Of a stretch of DNA of 64,000 nucleotides, positions 11,948 to 22,318 are shown piece by piece. Below the pieces are notes generated by a model. It saw only the letters and a program-made list of their open reading frames with translations. It was not told where the DNA came from and searched no databases. A program made the translations under genes and the position numbers. Source of the stretch: Dichetophora obliterata (taxonomy: Eukaryota; Arthropoda; Insecta; Diptera; Sciomyzidae); the NCBI GenBank assembly GCA_963920525.1, contig OY986437.1, positions 61,355,330-61,419,329 of the forward strand, in the 5' to 3' direction. Numbering within the stretch: position 1 is the first letter of the stretch; each line of letters starts with the position of its first letter.

Positions 11948-12942
11948 GCCCACTGGGCAATTCTGTTAGGCCTCCTTAAAAAAGGCCTGTTTAAAGTGCT
12001 TTATTTGGAGTCAATACTGCTTCTAGCATCGCTACTTCTACAAGCGCTTTTAAAAGGCCTACCTATTAAAAGGAAGGAAAGAAGTTTTTCTTATTTCCCT
12101 GCGATGATTTATTGAGCGTTGTAACCTGTTTTTATTTATTGTATAAAACGTTTTAAATATTAGAAATATGTCTAAATTTATATTATTACTAGCTGAAATC
12201 CCGGCGCCGCCCGGGGGTGATATAACATTTAGGGTGTATATTATGTAAGGAAAATAATTCAACCCGCAATTCACAATGATCATTGTGCCGCATTCAACAT
12301 ATTTGCCTAAGTATTCTCTTTATATTATATACTCCTTGATGAAACTTAACTAAACTGCAATAACTTAACTTTCAATTAAATTGATCTTTTAGTTTTTTAT
12401 CAATATTGCTTTATAATAACTGAAAAAATTATTATAAGTTTTTATAAATATACGTACATACTAATGTTATAAAATGAATAATGATTTTTAATCAAATGGA
12501 TTTAAAAACCAATTATCACGCAGTAAGTATGCATGAAAGCGTTCTTGGAAAAAGCTCTGCTTACAGCGTTTGATAGCGCAAGGAATGCAGAAGTAGATTG
12601 AAAAATGTTCCGATTACATACAAAAAATACAAGGAGTGCAAAAGGCATGTTTAATATAAACGAATCAAGGCTATTTTAAAGACCTGCTGAGAGAGCACCT
12701 TTTCAAGGCATAGCATATGAAGTGCAATAAAAAGGCCTTATGAAAATAGTACTTAAAAAATGCATTGTCAAAAAAGACCTTTCTGAAGCGCTTTTGAGCA
12801 TAGCGAGTACGGAAGTACTGACAAATTTTCTCGTTTCATACAAACAATACAAGGGAGCTTACAAGTAAAGTGTAAGGGCTATCGCATGCAAAAAAAGGCC
12901 TGTTTAAAGGCCTTCGGACTGCTGCATTTGCCCACTGGGAGT
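11948..12942. mobile_element. Non-autonomous TIR element, about 1 kb, with internal repeats
   Basis: The left end (CCCACTGGGCAATTCTGT...AGGCCT) is matched in inverse by the right end (CCCAGTGGGCAAATGCAGCA...AGGCCT, read inward from 12940). Inside are at least two diverged direct repeats built from CATACAAA-AATACAAGG and AAAAGGCCTG words (about 12570-12745 and 12795-12915). A GC-rich patch CCCGGCGCCGCCCGGGGG lies near 12198-12217. No transposase. The exact target duplication is unclear, so the superfamily is left open. Confidence 0.5.
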
Positions 12943-13320
12943 GTTTGCTTTGATTTTGTGTTATGTGTTCTCTGCTGAATACAAACACATGGACAAAGCA
13001 GCGGCAGCGAATAACGATACTTCGAATTTTGCTTTGTTTTGTTTAGTCTTTTTCAGTTTTGCGCATTTTGGGTAAGTCAGTGATCGTTTGGCTCTTGCAA
13101 AAGTGTGTCACATAACAATTAAAAGAGTTTCCACTTGATTTACAAATAAAAAGGCTTGTTGTTTTTTAATTTGAAAAAATTTGTTCATCTAAAAGTGATT
13201 TTCCAAGCGAAGGGTAAGTTTGAAAATTAGTGTACTGGCTTGGGTACAATGGCTGATAACGTATATATTTTGATTAGATTTTTTATATAATATTTTTCTA
13301 GATTTTTTGTTCGTGTTGAC

Positions 13321-13437
13321 ATGGCGTTTGAAAGCATCAACCCATCAATCTTTTATGGCAGAAGATTTGATAATTTAGACAGCGCTTTGGATTTTGTGCA
13401 AGGGGTTCAAGTCATAATGTTTTTGATGTTGCTTTAA
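13321..13437 (+). pseudogene. Short ORF upstream of the broken LINE, possibly remains of its 5' part
   Basis: An ATG at 13321 opens 38 codons (MAFESINPSIFYGRRFDNLD...) that look protein-like and end at a stop overlapping the start of the reverse-transcriptase frame at 13437. Its sequence does not match the PHD-type ORF1 of the neighbouring LINE. It could be ORF1 or ORF2 N-terminal sequence of the same LINE brought next to the RT by an internal deletion, or unrelated. Weak evidence. Confidence 0.25.
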
Positions 13438-14854
13438 TGTCTTTAATGTCTCCTTTCCAACATGGTTTCCTTTCTGGAAAATCTACTGTTACTAACCTTC
13501 TCGAATTTACATCAAAAACTATAGAAAACTTTGGAAAAGGCATGCAGACTGATGTTATTGACACGGATTTTAGCAAAGCTTTTGACGTTGTAAATCACAA
13601 ACTATTGATCTTAAAATTACATCTTGTTGGATTTCCTATACCGTTGGTAAATTGGATTGAATCTTACTTAAGCAATAGAACTCAATCTGTTATTTTTAAG
13701 CTCAAGAAATCACATGAGTTTCCTGTTACTTCAGGAGTACCTCAAGGAAGTCATCTTGGGCCCCTTCTGTTTATACTTTTTATACACGATTTGCCATCTG
13801 TCATAATGCATTTTAGCATCTTAATGTTTGCTGACGACGTCAAACTCTTACTTTCTTTTAAAAATAAAAATGACGCTGTATTTTTGCAAGCCGACATTGA
13901 TCATCTTCATAACTGGTGCAAACCGAACCGTATGAACCTCAACATGAAGAAATGCAAGCATATGTCTTTCTCGCGCAAACCACCAATTAAATTTACCTTC
14001 AAAATTTGTGGTTATCCATTGGAGTCCTTAGATAGTTTCAATGATCTTGGAGTTACAATGGATCCTAAACTACGCTTTAATATTCATGTAAATAAAATAA
14101 TAAATAGAGCAAATAGTACTGTAGGATCATTGGCGTCGGAAGCGGGGGGTAAGGTGGGCAGTTGCCCCCCCACTTTTTTAGCTAGATAAACAATTTAAAA
14201 GGAAAAGTTATTCAAAATATCAGTTTTTTTACAACGATAATATTTTTGTATTATATATTTTCCTCTTCTTTCTCTCTTCTTCATGTTTCATGTGAAGAAA
14301 TTTTGGTGAAGTTTGTTTGCACCACCATTTGTACTGCCCCCCCCCCCCCATTTGTACTGCCCCCCATTTGTACTGCCCCCCCAGATGAAATTCGCTTCCG
14401 ACGCGATTGTGTAGGATTTATTAAACGTTGGGCAAAAGAGTTTAATGATCCATTCATAACGAAAACCTTATTCACTTCTCTAGTGCGGCCTATTTTAGAA
14501 TACGCTTCAGTTGTTTGGTGCCCAAGATACGGTTGTTACATAGACGACATTGAATCAGTGCAGAAACAATTTCTTTTGCTTTGCTTAAGCTTTCTTTATT
14601 GTAATACTGATTTTCACTTACCACCTTATGAATATCGGTTACAACTCTTAAATCTTCCTTCTTTAAAAAATCGGAGAATTCTGATAAATGCTTGTTGGAT
14701 TAAAAAACTTTTACAGGGATATGTCAACAGTCCATATTTATTGAGTAAAATATATTTTAATATTCTTCTTCGTCCTAGAAGAATTTTTGAGTTACTCCAC
14801 ATGAACTTTTGTAGAACTAGTTGTCGGTTGACTTTAGTTGACTTCGTCTATTAG
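13422..14854 (+). pseudogene. CR1-like LINE ORF2 fragment (reverse transcriptase), 5' truncated and interrupted
   Basis: The protein covers the reverse transcriptase from the fingers region onward: QHGFLSGKSTVTNLL, then TDFSKAFD (first catalytic Asp), GVPQGSHLGPLLF, and FADD in place of YADD. The frame breaks at 14127 where a 282-bp MITE (14128-14409) is inserted, and resumes at 14410 with GFIKRWAKEFND, CR1-type thumb sequence and LEYASVVWCP. The C-terminus drifts out of frame near 14800. There is no endonuclease. The 3' flank to about 14990 (TAATAAACAATAATAATTAT) may be its tail. QGSHLGPLLF resembles CR1-clade elements of flies; it is closely related to the LINE at 15260-19023 but not identical. 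Confidence 0.9.
14128..14409. mobile_element. hAT-like MITE, 282 bp, inserted in LINE ORF2
   Basis: The TIRs CATTGGCGTCGGAAGCG (left) and CAATCGCGTCGGAAGCG (right end inverted) match at 15 of 17 positions. An 8-bp duplication, TGTAGGAT, flanks the element exactly (14120-14127 and 14410-14417). 8-bp duplications are typical of hAT and P elements; the G-rich subterminal sequence favours hAT-like. The interior holds C-tracts and about three tandem CATTTGTACTGCCCCC units (14325-14392). No coding capacity. Confidence 0.85.
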
Positions 14855-15259
14855 TCGGTGTCGGCTGTGTTAATTTGTTTTAATAAGTGTACTTCTTGTT
14901 TGTTAATGTTATTCCAAAAATTATTTGTTCGTAATACATGTGAGTGTGTTTATTATAATAAACAATAATAATTATTAATGTAATATTTGCATTTGTGTTT
15001 TATTATAACATAATATAAATAACGTAAAGTAATAGCTTGCCTTTTAGTTCTCAATTTAATGTTTTAAACATATTAACAAAGTGTTGTTGTTTTGCATGCT
15101 TGCTGTGTTTTGCTTTCCTCTTTGTGCAGTGATTTGTTTATCTTAGTCTCAGTGATTGTTGTTTTTGTTCTTTGTTTGAACTTAACTGTGCGCTCGTTGT
15201 GTTAAAATAATAGCCCTAAAAGCACATTTGGCATCTGCTTACTTTTTCAATCTTTAAGC

Positions 15260-16156
15260 ATGGAATATTTTTCTGTGGAAAATATTGTCGCTTGTTCTTT
15301 GAACGAGCTATGTAAATGTCAAAATATTCTGTACCCCACGTTTAGTTGTTCTGGTCCATGTGAGCAAATGTTTCATGCATCTTGTGCCGGTATTTCTAAA
15401 TCATGTCTAGACGATTTAGTATCTGTACGATCAGGTCTTCGCTGGTACTGTGCTTCGTGCAGGGCACTTTCCCCAGATGAACTTTATTCAAAAATAAAGC
15501 TTTTCGGGGAAAGTCTTAATACGTTAAATAACAATTTTCGAGAAATTGTCACATTTTTTAGCGAAATTAGAGCCGCACCCAGTACCAGCGTCTATGATGA
15601 AATATCTATTCCGGAAAATGTCTTACCTTCTTTGTCACAAACTGTTTCTTCCGGGACTCAAACTATTATTTCATCAGAAAAAGACCATTCTATTTCAAAA
15701 AGAAAGAGGAAGAACAAAAATAAGAACAAAAATAAGCGTCGCAAAGCATCTTTGAATAACAATACTCCAGTTTCTTCTTCGTCACCCACTAATATTTCTC
15801 CTTTGACTAATAGTCCAGTTTTACCTCCTATTGAATCCACAAATCATTTAAATTTAAGGGCAGTGTCAAGGAGGAAAAATTTATTTATTTCACGTCTTTA
15901 GCCTGACACAACTGTTGAAAACGTATTGACGTTTATCAAACATATCAACTTGCTGAGTCAAAACGACTTTTTTTCATGTAAAAAAATAGGGAATAAACCT
16001 TCCCACGCTTCCTTCATTCTCACAGTTCCAGCTGAAGAGTTTGCAAATGTTTTAAATTCTAATTTGTGGACCGATAATATATTCGTTTCAGAGTTTCTGC
16101 CTAAGAATAAGTCTAGAAGGACGACTCAACCTGTTCGTCAAACTCAAAAAAACTGA
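15260..16156 (+). pseudogene. LINE ORF1 protein with PHD-type zinc finger, one in-frame stop
   Basis: 298 codons plus one TAG at 15899-15901. The N-terminus has a PHD-like cysteine pattern: C18-x-C20, C30-x3-C34, H39-x2-C42, C64-x2-C67. PHD-type ORF1 proteins are known in the CR1/L2 branch of LINEs. A basic KRKRKNKNKNKNKRRK stretch follows at about residues 150-167 (possible nucleic-acid binding or nuclear localisation), then a Ser/Thr/Pro-rich linker. After the TAG the same frame continues with a C-terminal domain (DTTVENVLTFIKHINLL... to SEFLPKN). The minus-strand LINE at 41.6-37.8 kb encodes a comparable C-terminal domain, so the TAG splits one protein rather than ending it. Either one inactivating mutation or stop readthrough is possible; mutation is more likely. 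The ORF ends at TGA 16154-16156 in overlap with the ORF2 frame. Confidence 0.8.
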
Positions 16157-19023
16157 ATAGGCTATCCCTTTACTATCAAAATGTAAGGGGATTACGCTCT
16201 AAGACGCGAGACATATTTTTAATGTCTCAAAATTTGTCTGAAGATATTATCGCATTGACTGAAACGTGGTTAAATGGAAGCATTACTGACTTGGAATTGT
16301 TTGATAATAGCTATGAAGTATATAGAAAAGACAGATACGCTGGCAATACTTCTGCTGTCGGTGGTGGTGTCTTATTAGCTGTTAGGAACTCCTTCGTTAG
16401 TTCCATTATCGATATTCCCTGCTCTTCTAATATCGAACTTATATGCATTAAGATTGTACATTGTAATTCTTATGTATATGTAGTTAATGCTTATGTTCCT
16501 CCAAAGAGCAGTGTGGAAGTTTATGCAAGCCTTGCGGATTGCATAGAATACGTTATAAATATTCTTGACGTTAGTGACGACATTTTATTGTTGGGTGATT
16601 TTAATCTGCCTGACTTGAAATGGGAATCTTCAGACGATGATACATATTTTTGTGCATCTAATTCGAAGACACGCCAAGAGCATATATTTGTTGATAATAT
16701 ATGTTCTGACTTACAACAAGTAAGTTGTATTTATAATAGTCGTGAAAGACTTCTTGACCTGGTCTTAACTACAGACTGTAACAACGTGATTGTTAAGAGG
16801 GCCCTTCATGCTCTAACTTCTGTTGATGACTACCATCCACCACTGAGCATATGGTACAAGTCCGACAGGGAAAATATGGTGAATTCCAATTCAATAGATA
16901 AAGTTTATGAATTCAATTTCAAAAAAGCTGACTTTCTGAGGTTGAATCATTTACTTCATAATAAACTTAATGTAATTTTAGAATATTTTAATGGTAATAA
17001 TCTTGAAGATTCAATTAATTTTTTTTATATGGAAATCTTTACTATGTTTTCTGAGTCCGTGCCGTATAGCCTAAAATTTGCGAAAAATTGTGCTTACCCT
17101 TGGTACACAAGGGAATTAAAGACTCTTCGCAACAACAGGAATAGGGCATGGAAGAAATATGTCTATAGCTTAGACTTAAATGACCTAGAAACCTACAAGC
17201 GTTTGTTTCTGGATTTTGAAAGTTGCTCAGCTACCTTATATCAAAATTATTTAGACAATATTAAGCTGAGAATATTGTCTGATCCAAAGAAATTCTGGGG
17301 TTTCATAAACACCAAAAAAAAATCTGATGGATTCCCTTCATCATTTAAGACTTCTGACGGATTTACTGACGATCCCGTTATAATTTGTGGCCTATTTACC
17401 ACTCTCTTTAAAGAGTCATTCTGTTCAGACTCTTTTAGTCCTGATGAAGTTTATTTTGAATATATGAACTCTACACCCAGGGTTTCGTTGGGCCCTATAT
17501 CTTTTAACTCAGAGGATATTTTAAAGTATATTGGATCGATCGAAGAAGATTTCAATGCTGGACCTGACGGAATTCCTGCCGCAGTGTTAACGCAATGTGG
17601 TTCCGTTCTAAGCCAACCACTCTCCATATTATTCAATAAATCAATTAGGGAATGTAATTTTCCACTTTTTTGGAAAAAATCTTTTATAAGTCCTATTTAT
17701 AAAAAAGGTTGTAGGAATGATGTAAACAACTATAGGCCTATCGCTAAACTCTCATCGATTCCAAAACTTTTCGAGCGGCTCGTGTATGATCGTGTGAAGA
17801 TTCATTGTGCGAGGGTCATAACAACTCGTCAGCATGGATTTGTTACTGGCAGATCCACTGTGTCTAATCTCCTCGATTTTACAACATTCTGCTTAAATTC
17901 AGTTTATTCAGGTAACCAGGTCGATTGTATTTACACTGATTTTAGTAAAGCATTTGATAAACTACCACACAAATTAATTGTATTTAAACTAAAGTTAATG
18001 GGTTTTCCACAATTTTTTGTAAGCTGGATTCAATCGTATCTGACAGAGCGATCTTATCAAATACGATTTCGAGGTGTGTTGTCTGGTGAATTTATTGCTG
18101 CATCAGGTGTTCCTCAAGGTAGCCACCTTGGTCCACTTCTGTTTATTTTAGCCATTAATGATGTAACCCACATTATCAAATACTCTCATCTGCTTATTTA
18201 TGCAGATGATATGAAAATATACAGAACAGTAGATTCTAAAGACAATTCAGTTCTACTCCAGTCTGATTTAAAATCCTTTGAAGTTTGGTGTTCTAAAAAT
18301 AATATGTTTCTTAATCCAGATAAATGCCAAACTATGACCTTTTCGCGAAAAAGGAATAATTTAATTTTTGATTATAAGATAAAAGATACAGCTTTAAATC
18401 GTGTAGATTCTGTCAAAGATCTTGGTATATGCATGGATTCTAAGCTATCGTTTAGCGTTCATATTGATAGCATTTGTAAAAAAGTGTCTTCTATGCTCGG
18501 TTTTATAAAACGCTGGGCCAAAGAATTTAATAGTATGATAACAACTACAACGCTGTATTATTCAATTGTCCGTCCTCACTTGGAGTATGCAAGTCAAGTT
18601 TGGTCGCCAAGTTACAATGTACATGTTGAACGAATAGAAAGAATTCAAAAACGTTTTGTTCGGTTTGCTCTAAGGGGCTTAAGCGGAACTGACACTTTTA
18701 ATCTTCCTCCTTATGAGGATCGTTTAAAACTATTAAAAATGCAATCTTTAAATGAGAGAAGGAAGTCTGCTGATATCGTCTACTTACACCAACTCATAAC
18801 TGGTGGGTTCGATTCACCAGAACTCCTAACTCTTATAAATTTTAACACTAACCGTAGAAGCAGTAGAAACGCTAACAATTTAATTTACTTACCTTTTAGT
18901 AGCACAAATTATATGGCTACTGCTCCTTTAAATCGCATGAGTACCTTTGTTAACAACTGTAGCTTTTTTGATGTTAACTTATCGAAAGGTCAACTCAAAA
19001 GTAGATTGAAAACTAATGTATGA
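16117..19023 (+). CDS. LINE ORF2: AP-like endonuclease and reverse transcriptase
   Basis: The first ATG (16222) gives 933 residues, but the endonuclease fold starts earlier: the same open frame reads YYQNVRGLRSKTRDIFL just upstream of it, including the conserved Asn of APE-type endonucleases, and is open back to 16117 without any ATG. The real start is therefore probably non-AUG, a frameshift, or reinitiation from ORF1, which ends at 16156. Numbering from the 16222 ATG: TETWL with catalytic Glu at 14, GDFNLP with Asp at 126, the Asp/His block VDDYHPPL at about 202-209; reverse transcriptase about 430-720 with NYRPIAKLSSIPKLFE, TDFSKAFD (572-579), GVPQGSHLGPLLF (629-641) and YADD (660-663); then a thumb/C-terminal region (GFIKRWAKEFN, LEYASQVWSP). 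No RNase H. Such a protein nicks target DNA and primes cDNA synthesis from element RNA. No stop or frameshift interrupts it. Confidence 0.93.
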   Translation, partial: KDDSTCSSNSKKLNRLSLYYQNVRGLRSKTRDIFLMSQNLSEDIIALTETWLNGSITDLELFDNSYEVYRKDRYAGNTSAVGGGVLLAVRNSFVSSIIDIPCSSNIELICIKIVHCNSYVYVVNAYVPPKSSVEVYASLADCIEYVINILDVSDDILLLGDFNLPDLKWESSDDDTYFCASNSKTRQEHIFVDNICSDLQQVSCIYNSRERLLDLVLTTDCNNVIVKRALHALTSVDDYHPPLSIWYKSDRENMVNSNSIDKVYEFNFKKADFLRLNHLLHNKLNVILEYFNGNNLEDSINFFYMEIFTMFSESVPYSLKFAKNCAYPWYTRELKTLRNNRNRAWKKYVYSLDLNDLETYKRLFLDFESCSATLYQNYLDNIKLRILSDPKKFWGFINTKKKSDGFPSSFKTSDGFTDDPVIICGLFTTLFKESFCSDSFSPDEVYFEYMNSTPRVSLGPISFNSEDILKYIGSIEEDFNAGPDGIPAAVLTQCGSVLSQPLSILFNKSIRECNFPLFWKKSFISPIYKKGCRNDVNNYRPIAKLSSIPKLFERLVYDRVKIHCARVITTRQHGFVTGRSTVSNLLDFTTFCLNSVYSGNQVDCIYTDFSKAFDKLPHKLIVFKLKLMGFPQFFVSWIQSYLTERSYQIRFRGVLSGEFIAASGVPQGSHLGPLLFILAINDVTHIIKYSHLLIYADDMKIYRTVDSKDNSVLLQSDLKSFEVWCSKNNMFLNPDKCQTMTFSRKRNNLIFDYKIKDTALNRVDSVKDLGICMDSKLSFSVHIDSICKKVSSMLGFIKRWAKEFNSMITTTTLYYSIVRPHLEYASQVWSPSYNVHVERIERIQKRFVRFALRGLSGTDTFNLPPYEDRLKLLKMQSLNERRKSADIVYLHQLITGGFDSPELLTLINFNTNRRSSRNANNLIYLPFSSTNYMATAPLNRMSTFVNNCSFFDVNLSKGQLKSRLKTNV

Positions 19024-19147
19024 TTAGATCTATATTAACGCATGGTTAGTTGTTATGTCTTGTGTTGTCCCTGAGCCCAACCCATATTATGGTGGGTAAA
19101 TTTTTCTCACTTTAGATTGTTTTGGACCACTCTTATCGATATCATTA

Positions 19148-19467
19148 GGGCTATTCACGGTTTGAGCGTACTTTTAACAAATCGTATTTATAGCATTTGT
19201 TATTGTTCAAACTGTGAGCACCTCGCCATGTGACCGTCGTATTAAAAAATTGTGCAGCCCTGTGATGTATGTCATTATGCGGCTGTTGACAGATCATAAA
19301 AATACGAGGTACAAAAAACACGTCTAAGGGCTGCTTTTATTTCCGCGTGCCTGCGTATTTGCGTTTGTATGCAAAGCAACAGCAAGGCAAAATGCGCTTT
19401 CGTAAATTGGCATACAAATAGCGGATCGTACAAATGGCGGACCAGCGTATTCGAACTGTGAATGGCC
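19148..19467. mobile_element. MITE, 320 bp, 3-bp target duplication
   Basis: The left end GGGCTATTCACGGTTTGAGC is matched by the inverted right end GGCCATTCACAGTTCGAATA. Flanks repeat TTA (19145-19147, 19468-19470), or ATT if the boundary is moved one base. Three-base TWA-type duplications and GG-starting TIRs suggest PIF/Harbinger, but this is not certain. The GGNATTCAC core recurs in the MITE pairs at 51846-52198 and 63319-63660. No ORF inside. Confidence 0.7.
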
Positions 19468-19997
19468 TTATTGAGATGTTGTAATGTTGTTTGGGCTGGT
19501 TCTTAAGATGATCTAATGCGGAGAAAGTGCGAAAAAGCTGTAGTAGCTGAACTCTATTGTTATTGCATGAAAAACTAATTATTTGCAAAATGAACCTCTT
19601 AGAAGCGCTTGCGGTGATTTTAATTTTGTATCTGATGTTATATCCTTAAGTGAATCCATGGACTCAATCAAACATAAAATTAAAGATTACCTGCAGTACC
19701 GACGTTGATTATGTAATGTTCTTTCAAACATATATCTGATGCATCTGGTGATTTGTAAACACATTATCATTAATATAACAATCTAAATGGATAAATGGAC
19801 CTAAGCGTAAAATAGAAAATTTTGGTGTATAAACATCTAAATAATCTGAATGGACCTAAGCCTGGGATCTTCAATTGCCTCTTATCTTCATGATGATTGT
19901 GACTTCATTTGTCGACGGTACCGTGGTGTCTTGGTTTTTACCTCTTAAAACACCACGTTAGATCGATTTGTAATATATTAATATGAGTGGCCGATAA

Positions 19998-20245
19998 GAC
20001 CTAGTTTGTCTTGATGCCTGCGTTCGCAACTGGTTTTCTTTATTTTATGAAAATTGGTTTGGTGAAGTTGACCTAGTTTGTCGAGTAACTACCCTGTCAA
20101 GCCAGAATCTCATCGGCTTCAGGAAGACAGAACGATATATATTATGTATATACCTATTGGAGTGGTGTTTTATTGGGTATGAGACCTTGTTTGTCACACG
20201 ACTCCGCCGTATACAAAAATTGTTGCTAACTTGACCTTGTTTGTC
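19998..20245. repeat. Four dispersed copies of GACCTWGTTTGTC
   Basis: The 13-mer GACCTAGTTTGTC occurs at 19998-20010 and 20070-20082, and GACCTTGTTTGTC at 20183-20195 and 20233-20245, all in the same orientation, spaced 72, 113 and 50 bp. They precede the decayed piggyBac coding region at 20.5 kb and may be its 5' subterminal repeats (transposase or host-factor sites), but no left TIR was found to prove that they belong to it. Confidence 0.7.
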
Positions 20246-20504
20246 TTGAAAACGCAACCCTGCTTTGCTGTCTGATATCATCGATTTTGACTTAACTTTT
20301 TTCTTTGTTATTTTTTATACTTTAATAAAATTATATACTTTAAGCAATTTATTAAAACTTTTATGTTTGTTTATAATACATGATTTCAATCAAAATCATA
20401 CTCTATATTTTTGAATTGTATTAAATATCTTATTTTATAATTTTAAATTTGCTATAAAACCTGTTAAGGTTTAGCAATCAAGTAAATAAAGAAATATTAT
20501 ACTT

Positions 20505-22144
20505 ATATTCCACCAGCTGCAGATATCAATACAGATGAAGAGGACGGTGATGCTGAGGAACTAATTGCTAGCATCATACCGCAAGATATTCCAGGTGATA
20601 TAGCGATAGCAGCGATAGCGAAGACGATGTACCCCTTCAAGAGCTGCGTCGCAGAGTCCAGCACTCAAAACCAGGTCACAACTCCCCCAAGTGGTCAAAA
20701 AGAGAATGCTTCATTGAAATGTCGAAAACAACTTTTTTTTATGGACAACAAGTACGAAATGATTTCGAAGTTAGGAGGAAAGTTGGAGCTTGAAGTGTTC
20801 GAGACTTTGTTTGATTCTGAAGTGGTTGATTATATCGTCGATCGAACTCGCGTTTATGCTTTGCAGTGTAATGCGCATAATTTTTCATTCACAGAGAACG
20901 ATTTGAAGGTTTTTTTGGGAATTCTGTTGTTAAAAGGTTATCACTCTTTGCCGAGAAAGAATATGTACTGGGAATTATCTAAAGACACTCGTTCACCACT
21001 TGTTTCTAACAATATGTCCCGAAACAGATTCAAAGAAATCAAAAAATATATTCATATTGCTAACAACAATAGTTTGATGCTAACTGACAAAATGGCAAAA
21101 GTTAGACTTTTGCAAACACTACTCTGCCAAAAATTTTGCCAATTTGGATATAAGTAAGCATGAAAAGCTTTAAATTGATGAGTCAACGCTTAAATATTTT
21201 AAAAAGCACACTTCAAAACTGTTCATCAAAGGCAAACTCATAAGATTCTGCTTCAAAAATTGGATGCTGACAAGCAGTTGTGGATACGTGTACCAACTTG
21301 ATACATACTGTGGAGCCAAAAATGTCAGCACTGAAAAATTAAAGCTGCCACTCGGATCTAGAGTCGTTTTAGATTTCTTAGACAGTGTTCCTATTCCAAC
21401 CGATCACGTTGTTTTCTTTGACAATTTTTTTATTTCTCATGATCTGTTGGTTCTGCTGAAACAAAAAGGATATCGTGGTATTGGTACTACACGCGATTCG
21501 AGAACAAAGAAATGTCCGCTGAATCGAAAGCAGAATTAAAAAAAGAACAAAGAGGTTACTATGATTAAAGATACGATACAGCTAATAAAATTCTTTTTGT
21601 AAAGTGGAATGATAACAGCGCTGTAACCGTCGGATCAAACTTTGAAGGTGAAGAACCGATGAATTCCGTGAATTGCTGGTGCTCAACTGCAAAAACTAAG
21701 TAAAGAGTCCAACAGCCAAAACTGATCGCAGATTACAATTTAGGAATGGGTGACGTTGGCTTGCATGATCAAGCACTAGATAATTACAGGATAAAATTTC
21801 GTGGAAAGAAGTAGTGGTGGCCGCTTTTCACTGCAATGATGAGTTCAATCGTCGTCAACGCATGGAAGTTGTACAAGGAAGCCAACAGCTCAAAAATGGA
21901 CTTACTGGAGTTTCATCGTGCCATCACCCGGCACTACCTACGAAACTACACAATTCCATCAATATCTAAACGATCGGTTCTTCCTAGTGTAGCACTTACA
22001 GCTGGAAACCATTGTCCAAAAAGAATTAAGAAACCGTTTCGCTGTCGTCAATGCCACAACCGAATAAGATGGGCTTGTAAGCTATGCGACGTAGCTCTTT
22101 GTGTGCAAAAGGAGTGCTTAAAAAATTTTCATACAAACGAATAA
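20505..22144 (+). pseudogene. piggyBac-type transposase, decayed copy (plus strand)
   Basis: An acidic N-terminus (INTDEEDGDAEELI) is followed by the DDE_Tnp_1_7 core: FLGILLLKGYHSLPRKNMYW, SRNRFKEIKKYIHIANN, an IDEST block (first Asp), FFDNFFISHDLL (second Asp), and a C-terminal cysteine-rich region (CRQCHNRIRWACKLC...CLKNFH). At least two frameshifts (about 20620, 21150) and several stops (about 21172, 21570, 21703, 21811) break it. Where the family has GGVD with the third catalytic Asp, this copy reads GDVG, so that Asp appears lost. The C-terminal zinc-binding region is well kept. Clearly inactive. Confidence 0.85.
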
Positions 22145-22311
22145 GTATATACGAATACCTGCAATGAGCCATTGTACCTGCTTGGGTACAGCCTGAAAAA
22201 CCATCAAAATACACATTTTTTTCATATTTTTTAAGTTCTTTATGTTCCTTTCATTTATAATAAATAAACAGAAATAATTATTTTTAATTTTAAGGACTGT
22301 TGGCTTTTAAT

Positions 22312-22318
22312 GGGTTAA
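22312..22318. repeat. Probable right terminus of the plus-strand piggyBac (GGG + TTAA)
   Basis: GGGTTAA at 22312-22318, preceded by GGCTTTTAAT, has the form of a piggyBac TIR end (CCCATTAAAAGCC inward) plus its TTAA target. It lies about 170 bp after the end of the transposase frame. The matching left terminus was not found, so this is tentative. Confidence 0.45.

Larger units (their letters stand above)
15000..19140 (+). mobile_element. Near full-length CR1-like non-LTR retrotransposon
   Basis: Contains a 5' non-coding part, ORF1 (15260-16156, one internal TAG) and ORF2 (endonuclease plus reverse transcriptase, intact to 19023). The outer limits are approximate: the 5' end is somewhere after the tail of the upstream LINE (about 14990) and the 3' end lies before the MITE at 19148. 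No AAATA tail like those of the other CR1-like copies in the window is visible here. Of the LINE copies in this window this has the longest uninterrupted ORF2, suggesting relatively recent insertion. Confidence 0.8.

Noticed and set aside
12190..12220. GC-rich patch after TAGCTGAAAT as the end of a named element family
   Set aside because: It resembles widespread insect repeat ends, but I could not find a partner end or assign a family with confidence.
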